A DNA stretch of 39,025 nucleotides. It comes from Prochlorococcus sp. AG-402-N21. Its GTDB lineage: Bacteria; Cyanobacteriota; Cyanobacteriia; PCC-6307; Cyanobiaceae. A program made the position numbers and the translations under genes. This document shows positions 27,781 to 36,399 of the stretch, piece after piece (the first letter of the stretch is position 1; every line of letters begins with the position of its first letter). The notes beneath the pieces are model-generated. The model saw nothing but the letters and a program-made list of their open reading frames with translations, was not told the origin of the DNA and made no database searches. The DNA lies in the NCBI GenBank assembly GCA_003216435.1, contig QCIW01000013.1, positions 1 through 39,025 of the forward strand. Reading direction: 5' to 3'.

Positions 27781-28014
27781 TTAATCGTCATATACAAGGC
27801 ATTCTGGCTCATCAGGATTTGCATCGCAAAATAATTCCAAAGCATTAGGATCATGATGATCTCCAGCCTCAATCTCTTCCTTATGATGCTCTTTATATTC
27901 TTCTAAAGATTGGAGCTCCTCAGTTAGGTGGCGAAGCTTCGCAGAGTCTCCAGCTTCTTTTGCAGATTGGATCTCTGATTGATCCTTCAGAATGTGTTCC
28001 TCGATGGATTTCAT
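27781..28014 (-). CDS. cp12: CP12 (Calvin-cycle regulatory protein), short variant
   Basis: A 77-residue, acidic, largely disordered protein ending in FCDANPDEPECLVYDD, the C-terminal CP12 signature that docks with GAPDH. CP12 joins GAPDH and PRK in an inactive complex in the dark when oxidised. Here only the C-terminal cysteine pair is present. The N-terminal pair used in the classic protein is missing. The rest has a helix rich in Glu/Lys (about 20-55). The stop lies 10 bp from the palindromic terminator. Upstream (28015-28208) I find no gene. There is a TGTAAAGC/GCTTTACA stem (28085-28111) of unknown role. Confidence 0.9.
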   Translation of the reverse strand: MKSIEEHILKDQSEIQSAKEAGDSAKLRHLTEELQSLEEYKEHHKEEIEAGDHHDPNALELFCDANPDEPECLVYDD

Positions 28015-28208
28015 AGAGTCTAGGCTTGCGCCGTATTTTGATCGTCTCTTACATCATAATTACCCTGAGCAGTTGTGCGATATCTGTAAAGCTTTTTTAG
28101 TTGGCTTTACAACACTTTGAGAATGAATGTATACCTTGCTACAAGATTAATCGTTGATTTCATGATTTAAAGCTTAATTATTATTTTAGATAGCATGAAT
28201 TAGACCCT

Positions 28209-28883
28209 CTAAGTTGTAGAAGGTGTTTCCTTATTTGCTAGATATTCAAAGATACTTTTATCACCTATATCTGCAGCTGCGTCATTACCTAATTTTCTCA
28301 AGGCAAGTATTACTAAAAGTAATGAGGAAATGATTAATAAAGACATTACAATTTCTCTCCCTAAGAAAGTACTTATATGGCCTAATAGTGCAATAGGAAT
28401 AAATAACGTTAAACCTATTGCTTCTGGTCTGCGAAAGCAAAAGAATTCTTTGAACCCTAACCCAGTTAATGAAGCAAAAATAGGACCTATAGCAATTAAC
28501 CAGATAGGTTTATTTGCAATTGTGCTAAGTAAATTTACAGAACCTACTTTTATTAAGAGTATAATTATTCCAGTAAATCCAACTCCCCAAAGAATTTGCA
28601 GTGCTTTGTGAAGAGGTACTAGATATATATGAATCCATTTAAGAGAGCTGCCTAGACCTATTGACATTAATATTAGCCAAATCCATGCATATGATGGCCC
28701 AATAAAAATCCATTGTGCAAGGCATAAGCAAGATGCTATTGAGCAGAAGAGTAAGGAGAGTCTGTAAAGCTGTACTTCTTGTTTATCCTGATTATTTATT
28801 GTGTATTGACCATATACACCATTGAAAATTCTATTTTCAACTAATCCCTCATGGGGCACTAGATTTTCTTTTTGATTATTCAT
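28209..28883 (-). CDS. Integral membrane protein, DUF2301-like
   Basis: A 224-residue protein with about six hydrophobic segments. The N-terminal cytosolic stretch contains GVYGQYTINNQDKQEVQLYRLSLLFC, which I associate with the cyanobacterial DUF2301 family, though I could not check. Function is unknown. It starts 10 bp after the stop of the GST-family gene on the same strand, so they are probably co-transcribed. The C-terminus (NDAAADIGDKSIFEYLANKE) is hydrophilic. Confidence 0.75.
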   Translation of the reverse strand: MNNQKENLVPHEGLVENRIFNGVYGQYTINNQDKQEVQLYRLSLLFCSIASCLCLAQWIFIGPSYAWIWLILMSIGLGSSLKWIHIYLVPLHKALQILWGVGFTGIIILLIKVGSVNLLSTIANKPIWLIAIGPIFASLTGLGFKEFFCFRRPEAIGLTLFIPIALLGHISTFLGREIVMSLLIISSLLLVILALRKLGNDAAADIGDKSIFEYLANKETPSTT

Positions 28884-28893
28884 TATCTATTAA

Positions 28894-29874
28894 TTATATA
28901 ATTCCCCTCACAATTTTTGTTAAATCTGGACCGAGAGGAACGATATTATTGGGTCTTAAAGGAAATAAAGCTCCAAAATAATCTTGCCTCCAAGTCATTG
29001 AATTACAGGTGTCTTTGACTTTGGGCATTTCGAAGAATTTTTTGCGCCATTCAAAAATGTTTGGGAATAGCCAGAGAGGTTTTTGACTGCAATTAAATAA
29101 AGGTTCATATACTGTTTCCCATCGTATAAGTGTTGGGAAAAGCCTTATATCGGCTAGGGTTAATTCTTCTCCACATAGCCAAGGCCCTTTGAGAGAAAGA
29201 CTTTTCTCTACATATTCAAGAGCTTCAAAGAGTTCTTCTGAGGCCTTGTTGTATGAACTTTGATTTCGAGCAAAGCCACATCTGTATACCCCATCATTAA
29301 CTGATAATTGCAAAAGACTTTGCCATTTATTAATTTCTCCTTGTAGAGGCAAAGGAGCCAGATTTAGAGAGTTTTGATTTGAAGGCCATTCATTAAGAAC
29401 CTCAATTAATTGACTACTTTCATTGCCAAGTAACCTGGGTTGCTCATTTGCAATTTTCCCAGGATCTATAAGCGCGGGAACAGTTGCTCTATGAGACGGA
29501 GGCGTGCCACAAGCTTTGTATAGATCAATTAAAGTTTTGCAACCTAGCCATGGAGGCTCAATTTCCCAAAGACCCTTCTCATAGTTGACTTTGGCAATAA
29601 TTAGTTCTAATGAGCTTTCTAAATTCCTTAATTTAGAAAGCAACCAAGTCCTATGAGCCCATGGGCAACTTCTACCAATAATTATTCTTGGGAGCAGATT
29701 CTTTGGTCGGTTTAATATTTCTTCTTTTGATGGTGGAATTGCATTTAGTTTTTGACTAGTTGGCCGACAATAATTTCCTTCTTTATCACAAGGAGCTAAA
29801 CCATTCATTAGTTGATTCCATTGCCAATTCCAGCTTTTTCTGGCTGCTGAAACAAGAATTGGAGGAACTGACAT
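28894..29874 (-). CDS. Glutathione S-transferase family protein (glutathionyl-hydroquinone reductase-like)
   Basis: A 326-residue GST-fold protein. The thioredoxin-like N domain carries the active-site block GRSCPWAHRTWLLSK, with Cys rather than the usual Tyr/Ser, and LLGNESSQLIEVLNEW near the glutathione site. The helical C domain includes LTLADIRLFPTLIRWE. The CPWAHR motif is typical of the Xi-class/ECM4 glutathionyl-hydroquinone reductases, but the ECM4-specific details are not all present. Substrate is unknown. It precedes the DUF2301-like gene by 10 bp. Confidence 0.82.
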   Translation of the reverse strand: MSVPPILVSAARKSWNWQWNQLMNGLAPCDKEGNYCRPTSQKLNAIPPSKEEILNRPKNLLPRIIIGRSCPWAHRTWLLSKLRNLESSLELIIAKVNYEKGLWEIEPPWLGCKTLIDLYKACGTPPSHRATVPALIDPGKIANEQPRLLGNESSQLIEVLNEWPSNQNSLNLAPLPLQGEINKWQSLLQLSVNDGVYRCGFARNQSSYNKASEELFEALEYVEKSLSLKGPWLCGEELTLADIRLFPTLIRWETVYEPLFNCSQKPLWLFPNIFEWRKKFFEMPKVKDTCNSMTWRQDYFGALFPLRPNNIVPLGPDLTKIVRGII

Positions 29875-29926
29875 AGAAATTGCTTGGTTTGTGGCTATTT
29901 TCAGATTGATTGATTTTTTAATTTTA

Positions 29927-30841
29927 ATGCCAGGCGCTCAAGTTCTTTTAGTAGCTGGTACCCATGGAAATGAATTGAATGCACCATGGCTATTTGATCA
30001 ATGGATTAAAAACGATTCATTTATAAATTCTAGAGGAATTACTTTATCAAGAGTTATTGGAAATCCTGACGCAAGAATACTTTGTCAAAGATATTTAGAT
30101 CGTGATTTAAATCGAAGTTTTGCAGAAGAGTTGCTTGATTTAACTCATTCAAATGAGTTTGAGATAAATAGAGCAAAGGAATTATTGAGTCTTTATGGAC
30201 CATCAGGTAAGGAACCATGCCAAATAGTTTTTGATTTTCATAGCACAACCTCATCAATGGGATGTTGCCTTGTTGTTTATGGACGTCGTCCTGCTGATCT
30301 TGCTCTAGCTTCTTTGATTCAATATCGACTTGGCTTGCCTATATATCTTCATGAAGGAGACCAAGCCCAAAGTGGATTCCTAGTTGAAGCATGGCCTTGT
30401 GGTTTAGTTATAGAAATAGGACCAGTTCCTCAAGGTGTTCTTAATACAAAGATTATTCATCAAAATAAATTGACTTTAGAAATTTGTTTAGAGGAAATTT
30501 CCAAGGTTCAACAAGGCGAAGCTCTTTTCCCAAAACAAGTTATTATTCATAGACACTTGGGAAGTAAAGATTTCCCTAGAGATTTAGCAGGCAATGTTAA
30601 TGCTTTTATTCATAAAGACCTACAAGGTAATGATTGGTTCCCAATTCATTCAGGTGATCCACTATTTGAAAATGTTTTAGGTGAAATTACACCCTACAAG
30701 GAAGATTTATCTGTAGTTCCAGTATTTATTAATGAAGGTGCTTATGTGGAGAAAAATATTGCTATGAGCCTTACATCAAAAGAGGTTTGGCCTTTTAGTT
30801 CAGAGTGGGAATTAGATTTAAAAAAACTAATCTTAAATTAA
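29927..30841 (+). CDS. Probable aspartoacylase/succinylglutamate desuccinylase-family amidohydrolase
   Basis: A Zn carboxypeptidase-like protein of about 304 residues. The zinc-ligand block GTHGNELNAPW (His and Glu) sits at the N-terminus. RDLNRSF and FDFHSTTSSMG (second His region) follow, and the catalytic Glu lies in IEIGPVPQG. I chose the ATG at 29927. A GTG at 29891 would add 12 residues (a Phe/Leu/Ile-rich segment) and looks less likely. Prochlorococcus homologues are annotated as aspartoacylase, but no N-acetylaspartate metabolism is expected there, so the real substrate is unknown. It overlaps the downstream lipoprotein gene end by 4 bp. Confidence 0.85.
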   Translation: MPGAQVLLVAGTHGNELNAPWLFDQWIKNDSFINSRGITLSRVIGNPDARILCQRYLDRDLNRSFAEELLDLTHSNEFEINRAKELLSLYGPSGKEPCQIVFDFHSTTSSMGCCLVVYGRRPADLALASLIQYRLGLPIYLHEGDQAQSGFLVEAWPCGLVIEIGPVPQGVLNTKIIHQNKLTLEICLEEISKVQQGEALFPKQVIIHRHLGSKDFPRDLAGNVNAFIHKDLQGNDWFPIHSGDPLFENVLGEITPYKEDLSVVPVFINEGAYVEKNIAMSLTSKEVWPFSSEWELDLKKLILN

Positions 30842-31179
30842 CCACAAGCCCATGTTAATTGCTCTTTTGTGCATGGCAAGTCAGTTTTACTGCCATCTTT
30901 CCAGTAAATTCTCAATCGATCATCATTAGACCCGATCCTTAAAGTTATCGATTTAATTGGACTAGAATTATCTTCTAATTTATATCTAGACCTCTTTTTA
31001 TTTTTATTAATTAAATCTTCTATTTCAGATAATTGAATTTTTAATTGATTAATTTCATTTTCTATATAAGGAGTATTTTCAATTAAAATTCCATCGACAT
31101 CTGAATGTTTATTTCTTGCACATCCTGCTACTGATAAAATTATCAGAGAAGATAAAAGAAAGTTAGATATAGTTTTCAC
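30838..31179 (-). CDS. Small lipoprotein of unknown function
   Basis: A 113-residue protein starting with a GTG. The signal peptide ends in a classic lipobox, LSVAGC, with the lipidated Cys at about residue 20. After it comes a charged coiled-coil-like segment (EINQLKIQLSEIEDLINKNKK) and a basic/polar tail that ends SKTDLPCTKEQLTWACG, with two further cysteines that could pair. I do not recognise the family. Confidence 0.75.
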   Translation of the reverse strand: MKTISNFLLSSLIILSVAGCARNKHSDVDGILIENTPYIENEINQLKIQLSEIEDLINKNKKRSRYKLEDNSSPIKSITLRIGSNDDRLRIYWKDGSKTDLPCTKEQLTWACG

Positions 31180-31203
31180 TTAGATAACGTTTAAAAAATA
31201 TAA

Positions 31204-31323
31204 TTAATAACTTAGCAATCTTTCACTCCAATAGACTGTCGCACCTTGCTCTTCTAATTCCTGTCTTCGATGCCTTGCGAATGATAGAGGCACTTTCTCT
31301 TCAAGACGAGATCCGTTGAGCAT
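31204..31323 (-). CDS. Putative 39-residue protein upstream of psbA
   Basis: A short open frame read directly from the minus strand: ATG at 31323, TAA at 31206. The product starts MLNGSRLEEKVPLSFARHRR and ends WSERLLSY. It is Arg/Glu-rich, with no membrane segment and a strongly coding-like composition. It fills the otherwise empty 340-bp gap between the lipoprotein gene and psbA. No clear ribosome site is seen. It is the only gene-like element I can support in this gap apart from the psbA promoter. Function unknown; the call rests on composition only. Confidence 0.5.
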   Translation of the reverse strand: MLNGSRLEEKVPLSFARHRRQELEEQGATVYWSERLLSY

Positions 31324-31444
31324 CCATTTTATTAAGACCAATTGCAGCTCTCACTTAAAAGAGAAGAAAATCTTAAGACTCTATGTGAACGATTTTATAT
31401 TTTCTTCATAAAATGTCCTTCAATATTGCCACGAAAGGCGTTTT

Positions 31445-31519
31445 TATACTTTAAACTCCTCCTGGCGGGCTCATGCTCGTTCTTATTTACTCCCTTTTTG
31501 GGATACTCATTTCGTCCTC
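31445..31519 (+). promoter_or_regulatory. psbA -10 element and 5' leader
   Basis: TATACT at 31445-31450 is a good -10 match, placing the transcript start near 31457 and giving a leader of about 60 nt. No good -35 lies at standard spacing (a TTGCCA occurs 13 bp upstream, too near), so an activator or an extended -10 may be used. The leader contains CCTCCTGGCGGGCTC and lacks an AGGAG site directly before the ATG. Confidence 0.4.
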
Positions 31520-32602
31520 ATGACCACCATTAGGCAGCAACGTTCTTCGTTGCTCAAAGGCTGGCCACAGTTCTGTGAGTGGGTTACTTCAACTGACAAT
31601 CGTATTTATATCGGTTGGTTCGGTGTTTTGATGATCCCTTGCTTAGCTGCTGCAGCTATTTGTTTTACAGTTGCGTTTATCGCAGCTCCTCCAGTTGATA
31701 TTGATGGAATTCGTGAGCCAGTAGCTGGTTCTTTCCTCTATGGCAACAACATCATTTCTGGTGCTGTAGTTCCATCAAGTAACGCTATTGGTCTTCACTT
31801 CTACCCAATCTGGGAAGCTGCGAATGTCGATGAATGGTTATATAACGGCGGTCCTTACCAGCTAGTTATTTTCCACTTCCTTATTGGTATTTGCGGTTGG
31901 ATGGGTCGTCAGTGGGAACTTTCATACCGTTTAGGTATGCGTCCTTGGATCTGTGTAGCTTACTCAGCTCCAGTTTCTGCTGCTTTTGCTGTATTCCTTG
32001 TATACCCATTCGGTCAGGGTTCTTTCTCTGATGGAATGCCATTAGGAATTTCTGGAACATTCAACTTCATGTTTGTTTTCCAGGCTGAACACAACATTCT
32101 TATGCACCCATTCCATATGGCTGGTGTTGCTGGAATGTTTGGTGGAGCTTTGTTCTCTGCTATGCACGGATCTTTGGTGACTTCATCTCTAATTCGTGAA
32201 ACAACAGAGACTGAGTCTCTTAACTACGGTTACAAGTTTGGACAAGAGGAAGAGACCTATAACATCGTGGCTGCTCACGGTTATTTCGGTCGCTTGATCT
32301 TCCAATATGCAAGCTTTAACAATAGCCGTAGCCTTCACTTCTTCTTGGCTGCTTGGCCTGTTATCTGTGTTTGGTTGACTTCAATGGGCATCTGCACCAT
32401 GGCTTTCAACTTAAATGGTTTTAACTTCAACCAGTCTGTTGTGGATGCAAATGGTGTTGTTGTTCCTACTTGGGGTGATGTACTTAACCGTGCAAACCTA
32501 GGTATGGAAGTAATGCATGAGCGTAATGCTCACAACTTCCCTCTTGACCTTGCAGCTGCTGAGTCAACTTCAGTAGCTCTTGTAGCTCCTTCAATTGGTT
32601 AA
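31520..32602 (+). CDS. psbA: Photosystem II D1 protein
   Basis: The reaction-centre subunit that holds P680, the active pheophytin, QB and most Mn4Ca ligands. It is 360 residues with five membrane spans. Residues around [10 protein letters not shown] near the C-terminus give the His/Asp/Ala ligands, and the following 15-residue tail ([15 protein letters not shown]) is what CtpA removes. His, Tyr and the QB region (for example [35 protein letters not shown]) are conserved. The residue equivalent to position 130 is Gln (GRQWELS), the low-light-type state in other cyanobacteria. The preceding residue, usually Tyr 126, is Trp here (CGWMGR). It is followed by a strong terminator. Confidence 0.99.
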   Translation: MTTIRQQRSSLLKGWPQFCEWVTSTDNRIYIGWFGVLMIPCLAAAAICFTVAFIAAPPVDIDGIREPVAGSFLYGNNIISGAVVPSSNAIGLHFYPIWEAANVDEWLYNGGPYQLVIFHFLIGICGWMGRQWELSYRLGMRPWICVAYSAPVSAAFAVFLVYPFGQGSFSDGMPLGISGTFNFMFVFQAEHNILMHPFHMAGVAGMFGGALFSAMHGSLVTSSLIRETTETESLNYGYKFGQEEETYNIVAAHGYFGRLIFQYASFNNSRSLHFFLAAWPVICVWLTSMGICTMAFNLNGFNFNQSVVDANGVVVPTWGDVLNRANLGMEVMHERNAHNFPLDLAAAESTSVALVAPSIG

Positions 32603-32624
32603 GCTTAAGGTTTAAGATTCTTTC

Positions 32625-32654
32625 AAAAGCCCCCTTTCTCTTAGGGGGCTTTTT
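32625..32654 (+). terminator. Rho-independent terminator of psbA
   Basis: AAAAGCCCCC (32625-32634) pairs with GGGGGCTTTT (32644-32653) across a 9-nt loop, and the stem is followed by a T-run. It lies 23 bp after the psbA stop and leaves aroC to its own promoter. Confidence 0.93.
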
Positions 32655-32741
32655 ATGTCTGAATTTATTTTTGCTTGAAATAGGTCTTATTAGGTTTAAC
32701 TTAAGCAAAGGTTTTTTTGATTTAACGAGAATTGATTAATT

Positions 32742-33827
32742 ATGGGAAGTAGTTTTGGTCTCTTATTTCGGATGAGCACCTTTGGTGAGTCGCATGGAGG
32801 CGCAGTTGGAGTAATTCTTGAAGGTTGTCCGCCAAGATTAGAATTGGATCTTGCAATGATTCAGAATGAACTCAAGAGAAGAAGACCTGGACAAAGTCGA
32901 ATTACTACACCTAGAAATGAAACTGACCAGATAGAAATACTAAGTGGACTTGATGGGAATACAACGTTGGGAACCCCTATCGCAATGTTGGTGAAAAATG
33001 CAGATAAGCGTCCTGCTGATTATGCCGATATGCAAAAAGTATTTAGACCATCTCATGCAGATGCAACTTATCAAGCCAAATATGGGATACAAGCTCCGAG
33101 CGGAGGTGGTAGAGCTTCGGCTAGAGAAACTATTGGTAGGGTTGCCGCTGGAGCAATTGCCAAGCAACTGCTTTTTCAAGAATCGAAAACTGAGGTTTTG
33201 GCTTGGGTTAAGAGAATACACGATATAGAGGCTGATATTAAGTCCGATGATGTGGAGGTTGATGCGATTGAATCAAATATTGTTAGATGTCCTAATCAAA
33301 AGAGTGCTGGATTAATGATTAAACGAATAGAAGAAATTAGTAAAGAGGGAGACTCCTGTGGGGGAGTAATTGAATGCATTGTTCGAAATCCACCAGTTGG
33401 ACTTGGAATGCCTGTTTTTGACAAATTAGAAGCAGATTTAGCAAAGGCCTTAATGTCATTACCTGCAACTAAGGGTTTTGAAGTTGGCTCTGGGTTTAAG
33501 GGTACTTTTCAAAAAGGAAGTGAGCATAATGATGAATTTTTACCTTCTTTAGATGGCCGATTAAAAACAGCGACCAATAATTCTGGAGGAATACAAGGAG
33601 GAATTAGTAATGGGGAGCCTATAATTTTAAGAGTTGGGTTTAAACCAACAGCAACTATTAGGAAAACTCAGAAAACAATAGATTTAGAAGGTAATGCTTT
33701 AACCCTAGGCGCCAAAGGTCGCCATGATCCTTGTGTTTTACCAAGAGCAGTGCCTATGGTTGAAGCAATGGTGGCAATTGTTCTAGCAGATCACTTACTT
33801 AGACAAAGAGGTCAATGTAATTCCTGA
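32742..33827 (+). CDS. aroC: Chorismate synthase
   Basis: Converts 5-enolpyruvylshikimate-3-phosphate to chorismate, using reduced FMN; last step of the shikimate pathway. It is 361 residues. The N-terminal [24 protein letters not shown] signature is followed by [48 protein letters not shown] and the C-terminal [17 protein letters not shown]. All are classic family blocks. The last 16 bases overlap the end of the eda-like gene tail to tail. Confidence 0.98.
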   Translation: MGSSFGLLFRMSTFGESHGGAVGVILEGCPPRLELDLAMIQNELKRRRPGQSRITTPRNETDQIEILSGLDGNTTLGTPIAMLVKNADKRPADYADMQKVFRPSHADATYQAKYGIQAPSGGGRASARETIGRVAAGAIAKQLLFQESKTEVLAWVKRIHDIEADIKSDDVEVDAIESNIVRCPNQKSAGLMIKRIEEISKEGDSCGGVIECIVRNPPVGLGMPVFDKLEADLAKALMSLPATKGFEVGSGFKGTFQKGSEHNDEFLPSLDGRLKTATNNSGGIQGGISNGEPIILRVGFKPTATIRKTQKTIDLEGNALTLGAKGRHDPCVLPRAVPMVEAMVAIVLADHLLRQRGQCNS

Positions 33828-34525
33828 TCAAGGTGCAGTGATCTTGAAGTTCTATTTTTGTGTAGCCATTCAATCAAGTATTTTTCTGATTCTTGAGTTT
33901 GAAGAATTTTTCTGCCAAGCGCTACAGCATCATATCCAGCATTTAACCATTCGTTTAAATGATTAGGAGTGATTCCACCAGCAGCGATAACGAAAGGAAG
34001 GGAGCTCATAGAAGGGGTAATTCTTTGGAGGTAATTGATTCCCAAATTTGAAGCTGGAAAAAGTTTGATTATTTTGCAACCAAAAGCTTGTGTTTTTTGA
34101 ATTTCTGTAGGTGTGAAGACCCCTGGAATTAAAACTTGATTTGATTCCCGAGCTTTTTCTTGTAGTTTTCTATCCCAGAAAGGGGACATTGCATAAGGAA
34201 GGCGCAATTTGATTATTGTCTCTAAGGCAATATCAGTTGTTATTGAAGCAGCTCCAAATGAGATTGTTGGAAAATTCTTTTGTAAGTATTGAATTAATTC
34301 AATCCACCCTTTACTTGCAGACCAAGCTATCTCTATATGTTTTATACCTATAAGTGATAGGGCTTCAATTTTTTTGAATAAAATATTGTTAGAAAAATTG
34401 TAGAGATTGTCTTTGTCTTGTATCCGAATAACTATTACTAATGGCTGAGATTTCAAGGAAGCAATAAATGCTTCTTGTTTCTCGATCCAAATATCCTCGA
34501 TGATTTTTTTAGACGTATTCGGCAA
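33812..34525 (-). CDS. KDPG/KHG aldolase (Eda)-family protein, divergent
   Basis: A 237-residue class I aldolase-fold protein. The Schiff-base lysine region is present as [10 protein letters not shown] (family KFFPA). A catalytic-Glu-like residue is in KHIEIAWS, but the following TLRT motif of Eda is absent. The usual GAGTV appears as GAASI, and PTGGI as AAGGI. It may therefore be a KDPG aldolase or an aldolase for another substrate. The start is a TTG at 34525, overlapping the end of ftsH by 17 bp. No ATG exists near the N-terminus, and a second in-frame TTG about 23 codons in is possible. Confidence 0.75.
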   Translation of the reverse strand: MPNTSKKIIEDIWIEKQEAFIASLKSQPLVIVIRIQDKDNLYNFSNNILFKKIEALSLIGIKHIEIAWSASKGWIELIQYLQKNFPTISFGAASITTDIALETIIKLRLPYAMSPFWDRKLQEKARESNQVLIPGVFTPTEIQKTQAFGCKIIKLFPASNLGINYLQRITPSMSSLPFVIAAGGITPNHLNEWLNAGYDAVALGRKILQTQESEKYLIEWLHKNRTSRSLHLDQELH

Positions 34526-36356
34526 CTTTTACTTCATTTGTAATTAGAAGATCTTGTAATTCTTCGGAATTAACTGTTTCTTTTTCTATAAGCATTTCAG
34601 CTAATTTATCTAGTATTGAACGATTATCGTTTAATACTTTATGAGCTCGTTTGTAAGCATTATCAACTAATTCAGAAACCTCTGAATCGATAGTTGCGGC
34701 TGTGTCTTCGGAGAAATCTCTTTCAGAAGCAATGTCTCGCCCTAGGAACATTCCTCCTTGAGATTTTCCTAATGCTATAGGCCCAAGCTTGTCACTCATT
34801 CCGAATTTCGTAATCATTTGCCTTGCTACTTGAGCAACTTGTTTGAGGTCATTTGAAGCACCTGTTGTAACTTCGTCTTCTCCAAAAATTATTTCTTCTG
34901 CAACTCTTCCCCCTAATGCAACAGCCATTTGATTTTGCAGATAAGATCTTGAGTAAAGACCTGATTCCATTCTTTCTTCACTTGGGGTAAAAAAGGTTAG
35001 ACCACCCGCTTGGCCTCTTGGGATAATTGATATTTTTTGAACTGGGTCATAGTCAGGCATAAGTGCACCTACAACTGCATGTCCTGCTTCATGATAGGCA
35101 ACTGTAATTTTGCGCTTTTCACTCATAACGCGATCTTTTTTCTCAGGTCCAGCCATAATTCTTTCAATAGCATCCGAAACTTCTTCATTACTAATTTCGG
35201 TAAGATTCTTTCGCGCAGCTAAAATCGCAGATTCGTTTAGCAGGTTGGCTAAATCTGCTCCTGTGAAACCAGGAGTTCTCCTGGCTATTTGATCTAAGTC
35301 AACATCTTTGGACATAGTTTTCCCTCGAGCATGAACATTCAAGATTTGCAACCGACCTGAATAATCTGGCCTATCAACGGTTACTTGCCTATCAAATCTT
35401 CCAGGTCTCATTAGCGCAGAATCAAGTACATCTGGTCTATTTGTTGCCGCAATAATAATAATTCCAGTATTTTCTTCAAAACCATCCATTTCTGTGAGTA
35501 GTTGATTCAGGGTTTGTTCTCGTTCATCATTCCCTCCTCCTAAGCCTGCTCCTCTTTGACGACCAACAGCATCTATTTCATCAATAAAAACTATGCAAGG
35601 AGCATTCTTTTTTGCTTGTTCAAATAAATCTCGAACTCTACTTGCTCCAACGCCTACAAACATTTCCACAAATTCAGAACCTGAGATAGAAAAGAATGGA
35701 ACGGCAGCTTCTCCTGCAACTGCTTTTGCTAAAAGAGTTTTTCCTGTTCCTGGAGGTCCAACTAAAAGAACACCTTTTGGAATCTTGGCTCCAACTGCTG
35801 TAAAACGGTCTGGATTTTTTAGGAAGTCAACTACTTCTGCTAATTCCAGCTTTGCCCCTTCAATTCCAGCAACATCGCCAAAAGTAACTTGCGTAGATGG
35901 CTCCATTTGCAACCGAGCTTTACTCTTCCCAAAACTCATTGCAGGATTGCCCCCTCCACCAGCTTGAGATCTTCTAAATAGAAAAAATAATCCTCCTAAT
36001 AGAAGTACGGGAAAAATTAAACTAGTTGCAGCTTGCTGTATTGGTTTTGGTTGATTTACTGGTTGTACAGCTATATCTACATTGTGTTGAGTTAGAAGTT
36101 CTAAAAGATCTTTGTCAGGAGCCAGGTTGACTTTTGAACGGCTTCCATCATTTTCAACTATTTGAGCAGAACCTTTATCAGGAGATATCAAAACTCTGCT
36201 GATTTGGTTGTCTTCAACTGCTTCTAAAAATTCGCTATAGCGAAGTACCTTGGCTGTTTTTGCAGGATCAGGTTGGTCGAAGAATGCACTACCAACAAAG
36301 ATTACAAAAACAACAATTAGTACATAGAGTCCAATGTTGCGCCAACGTTTGTTCAA
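34509..36356 (-). CDS. ftsH: ATP-dependent zinc metalloprotease FtsH
   Basis: A membrane-bound AAA+ protease. In cyanobacteria one FtsH pair degrades photodamaged D1 in thylakoids. The 615 residues contain an N-terminal anchor (about 8-25), a lumenal segment, a second span (about 110-127), the AAA domain with Walker A GPPGTGKT (200-207), Walker [16 protein letters not shown] and SRH region [15 protein letters not shown], and the zinc motif HEAGH at 422-426. It lies on the same strand as the eda-like gene downstream. Genomes usually carry several FtsH paralogues, and I cannot say which this is. Confidence 0.97.
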   Translation of the reverse strand: MNKRWRNIGLYVLIVVFVIFVGSAFFDQPDPAKTAKVLRYSEFLEAVEDNQISRVLISPDKGSAQIVENDGSRSKVNLAPDKDLLELLTQHNVDIAVQPVNQPKPIQQAATSLIFPVLLLGGLFFLFRRSQAGGGGNPAMSFGKSKARLQMEPSTQVTFGDVAGIEGAKLELAEVVDFLKNPDRFTAVGAKIPKGVLLVGPPGTGKTLLAKAVAGEAAVPFFSISGSEFVEMFVGVGASRVRDLFEQAKKNAPCIVFIDEIDAVGRQRGAGLGGGNDEREQTLNQLLTEMDGFEENTGIIIIAATNRPDVLDSALMRPGRFDRQVTVDRPDYSGRLQILNVHARGKTMSKDVDLDQIARRTPGFTGADLANLLNESAILAARKNLTEISNEEVSDAIERIMAGPEKKDRVMSEKRKITVAYHEAGHAVVGALMPDYDPVQKISIIPRGQAGGLTFFTPSEERMESGLYSRSYLQNQMAVALGGRVAEEIIFGEDEVTTGASNDLKQVAQVARQMITKFGMSDKLGPIALGKSQGGMFLGRDIASERDFSEDTAATIDSEVSELVDNAYKRAHKVLNDNRSILDKLAEMLIEKETVNSEELQDLLITNEVKVAEYV

Positions 36357-36399
36357 GGTTCTTTAGTCCGTTATGAAGGAATGTTAATAGGCTCAGAGC

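Noticed and set aside
31342-31533. 63-codon plus-strand open frame just before psbA
   Set aside because: It covers the psbA promoter and leader and overlaps the psbA start in another frame. Its product has no coding-like composition.
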